From assembly GCA_038924245.1 (NCBI GenBank), contig JBCKVB010000023.1:1-24588 (forward strand): DNA of 24,588 bases, read 5' to 3'. The DNA is from SURF-13 sp038924245 (GTDB lineage: Bacteria; Pseudomonadota; Gammaproteobacteria; SURF-13). Position numbers and translations under genes: made by a program. Positions within the stretch are counted from its first letter, which is position 1. The number at the start of each line of letters is the position of its first letter. The notes beneath the pieces are model-generated. The model had not been told where the DNA came from and searched no databases. It saw only the letters and a list, made by a program, of their open reading frames with translations. This document shows, one piece after another, positions 7,297-14,393 of this stretch.

Positions 7297-8366
7297 TTCG
7301 AATCAGTGAAATGGTGCTGCTTGGGCACCCCGACAAATTTTGCGATCAAGTCGCTGATGCCATCATCGCTGAATGCATGGCCATCGATGATGATGGCTAT
7401 GCCCAGGTCGAGGTATCCGTTTGGTCGGATCAAGTCTGGCTGTCTGGTGGTATTTGCACTCGCCGGCCAATTCCCAGGCCCCTGAAGGACATCGTTGTTG
7501 AGACCGGGTTGTCGATAGGCTATGTACCAGGTAGTCATCTCGATGCCAGTCGATATCAGGTTACCGATACCGTCTGTCAGCGGGTGGGCGATCCGACCCA
7601 GTGGTCTCGATACGTCAACGACCAGGGGGTCATCATCGGATGGGCTGGGTATGACGAGAAAACCCATTTCCTGCCGCCGGAACACTTCCTTGCCCACACG
7701 TTCCGTAATGCCTTGGTGACGTCCTGTTCAGAGGGCATATTGAGGAACCAGGGACCCGACGGAAAACTGATCGTTCGATTGCGCGAGGAGGGGAGCCGTT
7801 GGTCGCTTGAGCACGTTCTGATTACCCTTCAGCAAGAGGAGTCGCTTGAGTTCATGGAGCTTTGCCACCGAACATCAAAGGTGGCGGCCGAGACCTATGA
7901 GCGGTTGCAGCGTGTGGATTCTCGCTGGATAGCACGCTGGCAGGATGTGGAGCTTCTGATCAACCCCAACGGCCCATTGGTGAGCGGCGGCAGTGATGGG
8001 GATAACGGCCAAACCGGTAGAAAACTGGTCGTCGACTACTACGGACCGAGAATTCCCATGGGCGGTGGGGCCTTGTCTGGAAAGCACATGGGGCATATTG
8101 ATCGGATCGGGGCGTATGCCGCGCGGAGCGCAGCCATCGCTGCAGTGAAATCAGGGGCCGAAGAGTGCTTGGTCCGTCTGGCGTATGCCCCCAATGTGCC
8201 CGATCCGCTCGATATCACCTATGAAATGGTAGGGAGGGGGGTTCGCCAATCACCCGCGTATTTCAATCATCTAGCGATGACTGATCGGTTTTCGGGAAAT
8301 TTGATCACCAAAGAGTTGGGCAGGGGAAATCACTTTTTCGACTTGACGCTGCCTTGGAACCAATAA
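7293..8366 (+). CDS. Divergent S-adenosylmethionine synthetase paralogue
   Basis: This 357-residue protein is clearly of the MetK fold but far from the metK at 2620. It keeps GHPDKFCDQ (H12, D14, K15), a DQG aspartate (D110 in VNDQG), a GPDGK lysine, GGSDGDNGQTGRK and MGGGALSGK (K264) with D270. It differs at several active-site positions: the AGDQG segment reads V-N-D-Q-G, and the K-D-P-S-K-V-D stretch reads K-H-M-G-H-I-D, so the second lysine (E. coli K269) is His268. It is about 40 residues shorter, with the N-terminal lead and the region around the gating loop trimmed. It may make AdoMet slowly, use another substrate, or act as a regulatory partner of MetK. SD AAGGTG and an ATGA overlap couple it to the VWA gene. 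Confidence 0.88.
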   Translation: MIRISEMVLLGHPDKFCDQVADAIIAECMAIDDDGYAQVEVSVWSDQVWLSGGICTRRPIPRPLKDIVVETGLSIGYVPGSHLDASRYQVTDTVCQRVGDPTQWSRYVNDQGVIIGWAGYDEKTHFLPPEHFLAHTFRNALVTSCSEGILRNQGPDGKLIVRLREEGSRWSLEHVLITLQQEESLEFMELCHRTSKVAAETYERLQRVDSRWIARWQDVELLINPNGPLVSGGSDGDNGQTGRKLVVDYYGPRIPMGGGALSGKHMGHIDRIGAYAARSAAIAAVKSGAEECLVRLAYAPNVPDPLDITYEMVGRGVRQSPAYFNHLAMTDRFSGNLITKELGRGNHFFDLTLPWNQ

Positions 8367-8382
8367 ATAGAGGGAGAAGAAT

Positions 8383-8433
8383 ATGTTTTGGATGAAGAAG
8401 AAGCCTAAGCCACAACCATTTGGTACCCCCTAG
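8383..8433 (+). CDS. 16-aa micro-ORF with strong ribosome site
   Basis: ATG at 8383 follows AGAGGGAGAAGA, one of the best Shine-Dalgarno sequences in the window. The product is a short basic, proline-rich peptide (M-F-W-M-K-K-K-P-K-P-Q-P-F-G-T-P) ending at TAG 8431-8433; the next ATG follows without a gap. It may be a real micro-peptide, a leader for translational control of the downstream nuclease gene, or chance. Only conservation could tell. Confidence 0.4.
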   Translation: MFWMKKKPKPQPFGTP

Positions 8434-8493
8434 ATGAGCACCTTGCCTGATAATGGTTATTATATGATTTCCGTGTTTTTCGCGCTGGCCTGA
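8434..8493 (+). CDS. 19-aa micro-ORF bridging to the DUF2779 gene
   Basis: The ATG directly abuts the preceding TAG, and the TGA ends one base before the ATG of the nuclease gene at 8495. The peptide has a polar start and a hydrophobic end (Y-Y-M-I-S-V-F-F-A-L-A). The precise packing between two stops and two starts suggests re-initiating ribosomes pass through it, but no family is recognised. Confidence 0.35.
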   Translation: MSTLPDNGYYMISVFFALA

Positions 8494-8494
8494 C

Positions 8495-9976
8495 ATGAAA
8501 AAACCATATCTCAGCAAAAGCAAGTTAATGGACTTCCTGCAATGTCCAAAGCGCCTGTATCTCGAAGTACACCGTCCTGAGCTTGCAGAGGTATCAGAGG
8601 CAACGGAACAGATCTTTGCAACGGGCCATCAGGTCGGCGAGATCGCCCGCAAGCTCATTCCGGATGGCATCCTGATTGGCCACGATCATGAGCTCGCACA
8701 GGCGCTGCGTGATACGCAAGCTGCTCTTAAAGAGCAACCGCTGCGCACGCTGTTTGAAGCGACATTCGAATACAACGGAGTGTTGGTCCGCACAGACCTG
8801 CTGTCGCCCGCGGGCAATGGGCACCGCCTCACCGAGGTCAAATCCTCAACGGAGGTAAAGGACCACTATCTGGCTGACTGCGCCGTGCAGGCCTGGGTGC
8901 TCGAAGGTACGGGTTATCCCCTAGAGCGAGTCGAGCTTGCCCATGTCGATAACTCCTTCGTCTATCCGGGCGGTGGCGATTACCGTGGTCTGCTGCGTCA
9001 TAAAAACATCACCGGGCAGATTCAACCGCTCAAGGAGAAGGTGCCGCACTGGGTGGAAGAATCGCGGCGCGTACTTGGGGGTGATGAGCCCCGGATAAGC
9101 GTTGGCAAACAATGCCACGATCCCCACGAATGTCCCTTTCTCAGCTACTGTAGCCCGCCCGAACCGGAAGAGTACCCGGTGACACTGCTGCCCAATGACA
9201 GAAACAAAAAAGTCGCCAGGGAATTGCAGAGCGAGGGGATAAATGACATCCGTGAGATCCCGAGCATGCGGCTAACGAACCCCCGCCACGAATGGATCCG
9301 GCGCGTGACCGTCAAAGGCAAGCCAGATCTCAGGCCGGAAGCGGCGGAAGCACTCTGCAACCTCCCCTACCCGCGCTACTACCTCGACTTCGAGACGATC
9401 AAGTTTGCCGTGCCGATCTGGGCTGGAACCAGGCCCTACCAGATATTGCCATTCCAGTGGTCGTGTCACATCGAGTCCGCCGAAGGTGAATTGCTGCACG
9501 AGGAGTTTCTGGGCGTGGGTCCTGATGCGCCGATGCGCGACTTTTCGGAGAAGCTGATTCTTACGCTCGCAATGAAAGGCAAGGGGCCGATCTTTGTCTA
9601 CAACCAGACTTTCGAGGCCGCACGCATCCGGGAGCTGATCACGATGTTTCCCGACCTCGCCACGGATCTCAACCCTATTCTCGACCGGATGGTGGATCTC
9701 ATGCCCATCGCGCGGGAAAACTACTATCACCCAGAGATGAAAGGATCATGGTCCTTGAAAGCGATACTGCCCACTGTGGCACCCGAGCTTGACTATGCCA
9801 ACCTCGAGCATGTTCAGGAGGGCAGCGGCGCGGGAATTGCCTACCTTGAGATACTGGATGCGAACACAACTACGGAGCGCCGCATCGAGCTTATCCAAGC
9901 ACTCAGGGACTACTGCCAGCAGGACACCATGGCGCTTGTGAAGCTTGCGAGCTTTTTCGCCAGTAGCAAGGACTGA
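8495..9976 (+). CDS. DUF2779-type protein: Cas4/RecB-like nuclease plus DEDD exonuclease domain
   Basis: The N-terminal half begins like Cas4/RecB-family nucleases (S-K-S-K-L-M-D-F-L-Q-C17-P-K-R) and carries a PD-(D/E)XK core: D101, then E114-V-K116 in RLTEVKSS, and Q132 in AVQAWVL. C17 plus C-H-D-P-H-E-C-P-F-L-S-Y-C could bind an iron-sulfur cluster. The C-terminal half is DEDD-exonuclease-like: D298-F-E300 in YYLDFET, a VYNQTFE segment and D477 in YCQQDTMALV. At 493 residues it fits the DUF2779 family. Predicted function is DNA or RNA end processing in repair or defence. It sits 128 bases after metK2 with two micro-ORFs between and no terminator, so it could be the last gene of that operon. 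Domain assignment is firm; the operon link is inferred. Confidence 0.85.
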   Translation: MKKPYLSKSKLMDFLQCPKRLYLEVHRPELAEVSEATEQIFATGHQVGEIARKLIPDGILIGHDHELAQALRDTQAALKEQPLRTLFEATFEYNGVLVRTDLLSPAGNGHRLTEVKSSTEVKDHYLADCAVQAWVLEGTGYPLERVELAHVDNSFVYPGGGDYRGLLRHKNITGQIQPLKEKVPHWVEESRRVLGGDEPRISVGKQCHDPHECPFLSYCSPPEPEEYPVTLLPNDRNKKVARELQSEGINDIREIPSMRLTNPRHEWIRRVTVKGKPDLRPEAAEALCNLPYPRYYLDFETIKFAVPIWAGTRPYQILPFQWSCHIESAEGELLHEEFLGVGPDAPMRDFSEKLILTLAMKGKGPIFVYNQTFEAARIRELITMFPDLATDLNPILDRMVDLMPIARENYYHPEMKGSWSLKAILPTVAPELDYANLEHVQEGSGAGIAYLEILDANTTTERRIELIQALRDYCQQDTMALVKLASFFASSKD

Positions 9977-10140
9977 GCGCGGGCAAATAGGATCTTGTCA
10001 ACTTTTAGTTGAATAACAAAGGGGTCATGTTCATTGCATGACTACCATCAGCCTGCGTACTGGGAATCTACTGTAAACTACTGTAGTTTGCAGCATAATC
10101 CAATAGATGGATAGATTCCACCTCACGCTAGGGGGGGCAT
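9977..10140. other. Intergenic region with REP/RAYT-like scar and palindrome
   Basis: After the nuclease gene there is a short hairpin (CAACT/AGTTG, near 9999-10011) without a clear T-run. Bases 10015-10046 match 19433-19464 in 28 of 32 positions (see the intron region), ending in ATGACTACC, which looks like the start of a lost RAYT-type transposase frame. AAACTAC-T-GTAGTTT (10075-10089) is an odd-centred perfect palindrome and a candidate operator before the phage-like cassette. A run of seven Gs precedes the ATG at 10141. Confidence 0.5.
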
Positions 10141-10284
10141 ATGGCCCGACACTGCTCAACCAAAGACTTTTTCCAGCAGACGCCGAACGCCCTGCTCGCC
10201 CGTTGCTTTCAGGGGGGGCTGTTCGGCGATCTGGACTTCAGCGCCATGAAGGAGGCCCAGCTTGACGGGGTGATCTCGGTATGA
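10141..10284 (+). CDS. 47-aa peptide, probably N-terminal remnant of a larger accessory protein
   Basis: A G-rich SD precedes the ATG, and the frame ends in ATGA overlapping the next gene. The sequence starts M-A-R-H-C-S-T-K-D-F-F and contains NALLARCFQ and GLFGDLDFSAMKE, which resemble, from memory, the beginning of longer hypothetical proteins of beta/gammaproteobacteria. The tail Q-L-D-G-V-I-S-V looks like a read-through after deletion. It may still serve to couple translation of the 491-aa gene. Family recall is uncertain. Confidence 0.5.
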   Translation: MARHCSTKDFFQQTPNALLARCFQGGLFGDLDFSAMKEAQLDGVISV

Positions 10285-11756
10285 GTGATTTCGTTTCACT
10301 CACGGGGGCACTGGAAGGGTATTTCGACAAGCAATTGGCCGAACTGCCCGACGAAGTGCGGCAACGTATCAAGCAGGATTTCGGCCCTATATCATGGGAC
10401 GGCATGAATCCTGATCAGCGGTGCAGGGTTACGCTTCAGGTGGACTATCAGCGTGCCCCGGCCACCGAGGGCGATCGAAAATTCTGGGGGGATTTTTTCT
10501 CGCACATGGACAGAATCAAGAAGGATATTGAGACCTGGAAGGCGGTTTCTGCACCCACCGCCAGCGATCTTGAAAAGAAGGAGGCCAGACTCACCGAGTT
10601 GCGGCGCGAACTTGCCGCCATGGAACAAAAAGATCGTAAAGCCAGGAGTGACTATCTGGATCCTCGGAGCAAGAGACCCGAAACGTCACCCGCCTCGGGC
10701 AGACATGACTACATCGCCTATCCAAAAGCACTCAAGTTGCTCTCGGATCGGCTGAAAACCACACCTGAGGAAATTGCCGCCTGGGTCTTGATGGGGCAGA
10801 ACGATGGCGGCCTCAACGCTTACCTGAATGCCAACGAGCTGGAACCCCCGCCGAGGTTTTTTTTCTACTATTACACGGGGGGCGACTATCTCTCGCCCCT
10901 GATGGCCTGCTGGTTCCTGGCTGATGACATCGCCAACTTCCAGCCTGCCGACCGTTACATCACAGGGAAAGAACTGATCGAACGCTGGAGCGGACAGCCA
11001 AGCATTCAGCTGGAAGCCTTTATTCGGGCCAAGATTGCCGAGGAGCGGCTGATGGATTTTCATCCGACCATGGGCGGGACTCAGTGGAGCGAGGGAGAGG
11101 ATTGCCCGGCAAAAGAAACGGCGCTGTTTGCGCTGTCGCATGTAGAGGCGATCGAGGCGGAGGATGAGACCGGTAAGGTTAAGCCCAGCGAGACACCGCA
11201 GACTGGAGATAAACGACTTGACCAAGGCACCTCAGGAAAGCCGTGCGGGGTATTCATCGCCATGAAGGGCCTTACTGCCGATGAGGTGAGTATCACCTTC
11301 GTGAGAGATAAAGCTGAATCTGGTCTGGGAGCAAACAACATGCTGGAAATATCTGCACGCGGGGAAACAAGACGTGTTGCATTAGCTACGCTTGACCTGG
11401 TGGATCGACGGAACGGAGCCTTGAACAGCCAGGGTGCCATCCTGTTGGGGATGGCACAGAAGAAAACAAAGATGATGCATACCGGCCGCAACGCGAAAAA
11501 GTTAACGCGACTGCGACGGGTGTTTCGTATACATCTGGGCATCAACGCTGATCCATTCGATCCCTACCGCAAAGGCGTTGGGTGGGAACCACTCTTCAAG
11601 ATATATGACAAACGCGGAGCGGCAGACGAACGCGCCAAGCGAGAAGCCGAACTTCGCACATATTCATACAATGACCAAATAGACCCAGGTTTAGATTCAG
11701 AAAGCGAGCTCGGTGCCGATTGGTTGAAGGAGAACGATCCCGACGCGCCAGCGTGA
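10281..11756 (+). CDS. Unknown 491-aa protein at the head of a phage/integrative-element cassette
   Basis: It starts in an ATGA overlap with the 47-aa frame. The N-terminal ~80 residues are followed by a charged coiled-coil-like stretch (E-K-K-E-A-R-L-T-E-L-R-R-E-L-A-A-M-E, about residues 96-117). A well-folded middle follows (AAWVLMGQNDGGLNAYL, FFFYYYTGGDYLSPLMACWFL) and the end is acidic. I recognise it only as a type of hypothetical protein that tends to occur beside AlpA-like regulators in integrated elements; no catalytic motif is visible. The transcript probably starts at or before 10141. The region after its stop has a GC-rich hairpin (GGGCG/CGCCC, about 11789-11805) that could end transcription. 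Confidence 0.75.
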   Translation: MSDFVSLTGALEGYFDKQLAELPDEVRQRIKQDFGPISWDGMNPDQRCRVTLQVDYQRAPATEGDRKFWGDFFSHMDRIKKDIETWKAVSAPTASDLEKKEARLTELRRELAAMEQKDRKARSDYLDPRSKRPETSPASGRHDYIAYPKALKLLSDRLKTTPEEIAAWVLMGQNDGGLNAYLNANELEPPPRFFFYYYTGGDYLSPLMACWFLADDIANFQPADRYITGKELIERWSGQPSIQLEAFIRAKIAEERLMDFHPTMGGTQWSEGEDCPAKETALFALSHVEAIEAEDETGKVKPSETPQTGDKRLDQGTSGKPCGVFIAMKGLTADEVSITFVRDKAESGLGANNMLEISARGETRRVALATLDLVDRRNGALNSQGAILLGMAQKKTKMMHTGRNAKKLTRLRRVFRIHLGINADPFDPYRKGVGWEPLFKIYDKRGAADERAKREAELRTYSYNDQIDPGLDSESELGADWLKENDPDAPA

Positions 11757-11826
11757 CAAATCGACAGTTGTCATGACAAATCAAAAAGGGCGACCTCCGC
11801 GCCCAGCCTAGCTTCCGGGCCCGTGG

Positions 11827-11840
11827 CATGACATGTCATG
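11827..11840. promoter_or_regulatory. Perfect 14-bp palindrome before the AlpA-like gene (candidate operator)
   Basis: CATGACATGTCATG is its own reverse complement and lies 48 bases before the ATG at 11888. A second inverted repeat, GCGGC/GCCGC, follows at about 11852-11866. Either could be an operator for the regulator encoded just downstream. No clear -35/-10 pair was seen around it. Confidence 0.45.
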
Positions 11841-11887
11841 TGTAGAGTTAAGCGGCGACGTGCCGCGAGACTTTACGAGGTGCAGAT

Positions 11888-12172
11888 ATGTCCAACGCCA
11901 ATACCCTTACCGCCCCCCAGACGGTCAACACGCCCCCGACCATCCTGCGGCTCCCTGCCGTTCTGAAGCGACGCGGCAGGTCACGCAGCTCACATTACGC
12001 TGACATCAAAGCGGGGCTCTTTGTAAAACCAGTGCTGATTGGATTGCGAGCAACTGGAACGCCTGACAACGAAGTCGATGCGCTCAATGCTGCCCGCATA
12101 GCAGGAAAAACCGAGGACGAAATCCGCACCTTGGTGGTGAAACTAGAAACAGCTCGCAAGTCAGCAGCTTGA
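11888..12172 (+). CDS. AlpA-family DNA-binding regulator
   Basis: AlpA-like proteins are small winged-helix regulators that control excision or replication genes of phages and integrative elements. The middle matches the family pattern: R-L-P-A-V-L-K-R-R-G-R-S-R-S-S-H-Y (helix-turn-helix), then I-K-A-G-L-F-V-K-P-V and a C-terminal E-V-D-A-L-N-A-A-R segment. The usual W in the recognition region is missing and the N-terminus has a Pro/Thr-rich extension, so it is a divergent member. GAGGTG lies five bases ahead of the ATG. It heads the run to the terminase gene and probably regulates its own promoter. Confidence 0.75.
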   Translation: MSNANTLTAPQTVNTPPTILRLPAVLKRRGRSRSSHYADIKAGLFVKPVLIGLRATGTPDNEVDALNAARIAGKTEDEIRTLVVKLETARKSAA

Positions 12173-12181
12173 GGGGCTGCC

Positions 12182-12589
12182 ATGACAACCATTGATCTGA
12201 CAGTTTCCGACACCGAGCCGGATGAAGCCGGTAAAGCCCCGGTTACCCTGTCCGGCGCCCGTTGCCAATGCCCATCGTGTAGTTTGTACTTCAACAGCGA
12301 CAAGGCGTTCTGCAAACATCGTGTCGGAAGGCACATGCCAATGCAGCGCCGCTGTCTTTCCGAAACGGAAATGATGGAACTTGGGATGGCGCTGGTTGGC
12401 TCATTCTGGGTTAGCGAATGTCGTGAGGCTAAAACCATACCTCCCGGACCTAGAACCATGCCTTTGTATGCCGTTTCCAGAAGCGCGCAGGCCCAAACGA
12501 GCGACGCACCGGATGCACCCGCTGCCCTACTAGCTACCGACTCCAGTGCGTTCGCATTTGGGCCTCATGGCGCGCGGGGCCTGCCATGA
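12182..12589 (+). CDS. Small phage-type protein with one C2H2 zinc finger
   Basis: Residues near 29-51 form a classical C-P-S-C-x12-H-x4-H finger (CPSCSLYFNSDKAFCKH, then RVGRH). The rest is low complexity with a disordered Ala/Pro/Ser-rich C-terminus. SD GAGGGG precedes the start, ten bases after the AlpA-like stop. Its stop overlaps the next gene (ATGA). Single-finger proteins of this kind occur in prophages and integrative elements; DNA binding is likely but the role is unknown. Confidence 0.75.
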   Translation: MTTIDLTVSDTEPDEAGKAPVTLSGARCQCPSCSLYFNSDKAFCKHRVGRHMPMQRRCLSETEMMELGMALVGSFWVSECREAKTIPPGPRTMPLYAVSRSAQAQTSDAPDAPAALLATDSSAFAFGPHGARGLP

Positions 12590-13158
12590 GTCAGCAGCGT
12601 GACGCCCCGGCATATCAAGAATATGCGGCGACTATCTTGGCACAGCTACCCTTCCGAACCATGACGCTACAGGATCGTGGCTTGTTCTACACCATGAAAC
12701 TCGAATGCTGGGTCAATATGCGGCTGCCGCACAACCACAACGACTTGGCAAAAGTTTTGGGGTTGCCGGTTGCTGAAGTTGCCGCCTCACTTGCTGCTGT
12801 GATGCCATTCTTTGAAGTTGTGGGCGGCTTCATTATCAGCCCTGAGTTGGAGAATTATCGGGCGCACTTGGTCGACCGGAAGAGCAAGCAAAGCCAAGGC
12901 GGAAAGAGTGGTTCGGCCACCACAAACGGCAAGCGCAGCCGCCCGGCAAAGGCCATGGATGATGGGGTTTCGAGTACCCCGTCGAGTACCACGCGAGTAC
13001 CACGTCAAGGTCATGTCGAGTCCTTAGTACAGCCAAGTACAGTACAGCAAAGACAAATACAGCCGCGAGAGAGTGATGTTGTTGATCCATTCATGACCGC
13101 ATATAACGCTGCCGTGAGTTGCACTGCGGAGGACTATGCCAGAGCAAAGGGGCGGTAA
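12586..13158 (+). CDS. DUF1376-like phage replication protein
   Basis: The N-terminal ~95 residues (Y-Q-E-Y-A-A-T-I-L, F-R-T-M-T-L-Q-D-R-G-L-F-Y-T-M-K-L-E-C-W, D-L-A-K-V-L-G-L) follow the DUF1376/YdaU pattern of a winged-helix domain found in replication initiator or primosome proteins of phages. The rest is a low-complexity basic linker (S-Q-G-G-K-S-G-S, then Ser/Thr/Gln-rich) and a short C-terminal part (FMTAYNAAV). It overlaps the zinc-finger gene start-to-stop, and TAATG links its stop to the next small frame. The usual C-terminal partner domain is short, so it may be truncated. Confidence 0.65.
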   Translation: MSQQRDAPAYQEYAATILAQLPFRTMTLQDRGLFYTMKLECWVNMRLPHNHNDLAKVLGLPVAEVAASLAAVMPFFEVVGGFIISPELENYRAHLVDRKSKQSQGGKSGSATTNGKRSRPAKAMDDGVSSTPSSTTRVPRQGHVESLVQPSTVQQRQIQPRESDVVDPFMTAYNAAVSCTAEDYARAKGR

Positions 13159-13292
13159 TGCTGAATATCTGCCAGCTTGACGGCTGGGGGCGCTGGCTGA
13201 TCCAGACGGAGCGCTTTCCTGTTCGATGGCGCCCGGCTACCGGGGTTTACGGCAGGGCTTGCCAGTGCCGGCAAAGGGTACGGGGATTATGA
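13158..13292 (+). CDS. 44-aa Trp/Arg-rich small ORF
   Basis: The ATG overlaps the preceding stop (TAATG) and the frame runs to a TGA at 13290-13292. It encodes a short basic peptide with CQLDGWGRWL and CQCRQR segments. A further 19-aa frame (13306-13365) follows. Both look like small early phage genes or leftovers; only the coupling to the DUF1376-like gene supports translation. Confidence 0.35.
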   Translation: MLNICQLDGWGRWLIQTERFPVRWRPATGVYGRACQCRQRVRGL

Positions 13293-13411
13293 ACAGGGGC
13301 GAACCATGAAACGTTTCACGCGAGAAATTGAACTGGCATTCAGGCAAGGGATTGCCGGGACGTGATGCGGGAACTAAATTTTATCAACCAACTAAACGAA
13401 AGGAGATTGAA

Positions 13412-13774
13412 ATGAATAATGAAAAACTGTTTGGAGAATGTCTGGCGCACTACGCACAACGCGAGCCAAATCACTTTTTAAAGCTTTATTGCGAGTACAT
13501 GCCCAATGGTGGCGATTTTGATGAGCACCCGGATGGGAACGGCGATTGCATGGATGCAGTCTATGCGGTGGAACTGATGTACGGCGCGGCAGTGCAGGTA
13601 CTTATACCGCATGACACTGACCCGGTTATAGCGGCACGGCAACTGAAAAAACTAGCCAAGTGGTTGCAGCGTGAGCCAAGGCTTATGAAGGTAATCGTGA
13701 CTGACCACATGAAGTTTGAGCGCATGAAGTTTAAGCGCAAGTCCCGTGAAGAAGAAGATCAATGTCCGTATTAA
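13412..13774 (+). CDS. Unknown 120-aa protein
   Basis: The start was set at 13412 because AAAGGAG stands seven bases ahead; the longer frame from 13328 has no ribosome site. The protein is soluble and acidic in the middle (H-P-D-G-N-G-D-C-M-D-A-V), with a helical AARQLKKLAKWLQREP stretch and a very basic end (KFERMKFKRKSREEE). No family is recognised. It lies between the replication-like and terminase genes, so a phage accessory role is inferred. Confidence 0.7.
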   Translation: MNNEKLFGECLAHYAQREPNHFLKLYCEYMPNGGDFDEHPDGNGDCMDAVYAVELMYGAAVQVLIPHDTDPVIAARQLKKLAKWLQREPRLMKVIVTDHMKFERMKFKRKSREEEDQCPY

Positions 13775-13847
13775 TTTAACGAATACCGCACCGGACGGAT
13801 TGAAGGGTAAATTAAGACCCGAGCAAACGGTATTCTAGGAGAACACA

Positions 13848-14393
13848 ATGGCTGAACCAGTCAACAAGTGCAAACCGTCAGATGCAACGGCGCGCGCCAT
13901 GCAGCGCGTAGCTGTGGGAGAGCGTCCAATCCATGCGGAAGGCTGGGGTACGGGTATGAATCTAACAGAGAAGCAAGAGAAGTTCTGTCACCTATTGGTA
14001 TCAGGGATGAACCAGTCTGATGCGTATCGCGGGGCTTATTCAGCCGGGAAGATGGCTGAATCCACAATTCATGTCTCGGCTTGCCAATTAGCAGCGAACC
14101 ATAAGGTTGCTAACAGGATAGAGGCTCTACGCGCACCTGTGATTGCAAAGCTACGCTATGGATTGGAACAAGCTATGATCGAGTGTAAGGAAGGCATGGA
14201 AATGGCTAAAGAGAATAAACATAGTTCAGCCTATATCTCCGCTGTTTCATTGCGTGCCAAGCTCAATGGGTTAGACGTGGAACCCAGAAAGAATGACCGG
14301 GGCGCATTCAGCGAAATGACCGATGATGATCTCGCCCGTGCCATGGTAGAGGTGGACACGGCTATTGAGCGAGCCAAGAAGCACGCAGTTTAA
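13848..14393 (+). CDS. Phage terminase small subunit
   Basis: The terminase small subunit binds the packaging site and hands DNA to the large ATPase/nuclease subunit. The diagnostic N-terminal domain is clear: L-T-E-K-Q-E-K-F-C-H-L-L-V-S-G, then N-Q-S-D-A-Y-R-G-A-Y, T-I-H-V-S-A-C-Q-L and N-H-K-V-A-N-R-I, a Terminase_2-type helix-turn-helix. AGGAG precedes the ATG; an internal start at 13956 (M-N-L-T-E-K) is possible and would remove the 36-residue lead. No large subunit follows, so it is an orphan of a decayed or satellite phage. Confidence 0.85.
   Translation: MAEPVNKCKPSDATARAMQRVAVGERPIHAEGWGTGMNLTEKQEKFCHLLVSGMNQSDAYRGAYSAGKMAESTIHVSACQLAANHKVANRIEALRAPVIAKLRYGLEQAMIECKEGMEMAKENKHSSAYISAVSLRAKLNGLDVEPRKNDRGAFSEMTDDDLARAMVEVDTAIERAKKHAV

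Noticed and set aside
13328..13411. Longer N-terminus of the 120-aa protein
   Set aside because: AAAGGAG sits correctly before the ATG at 13412 and none stands before 13328.
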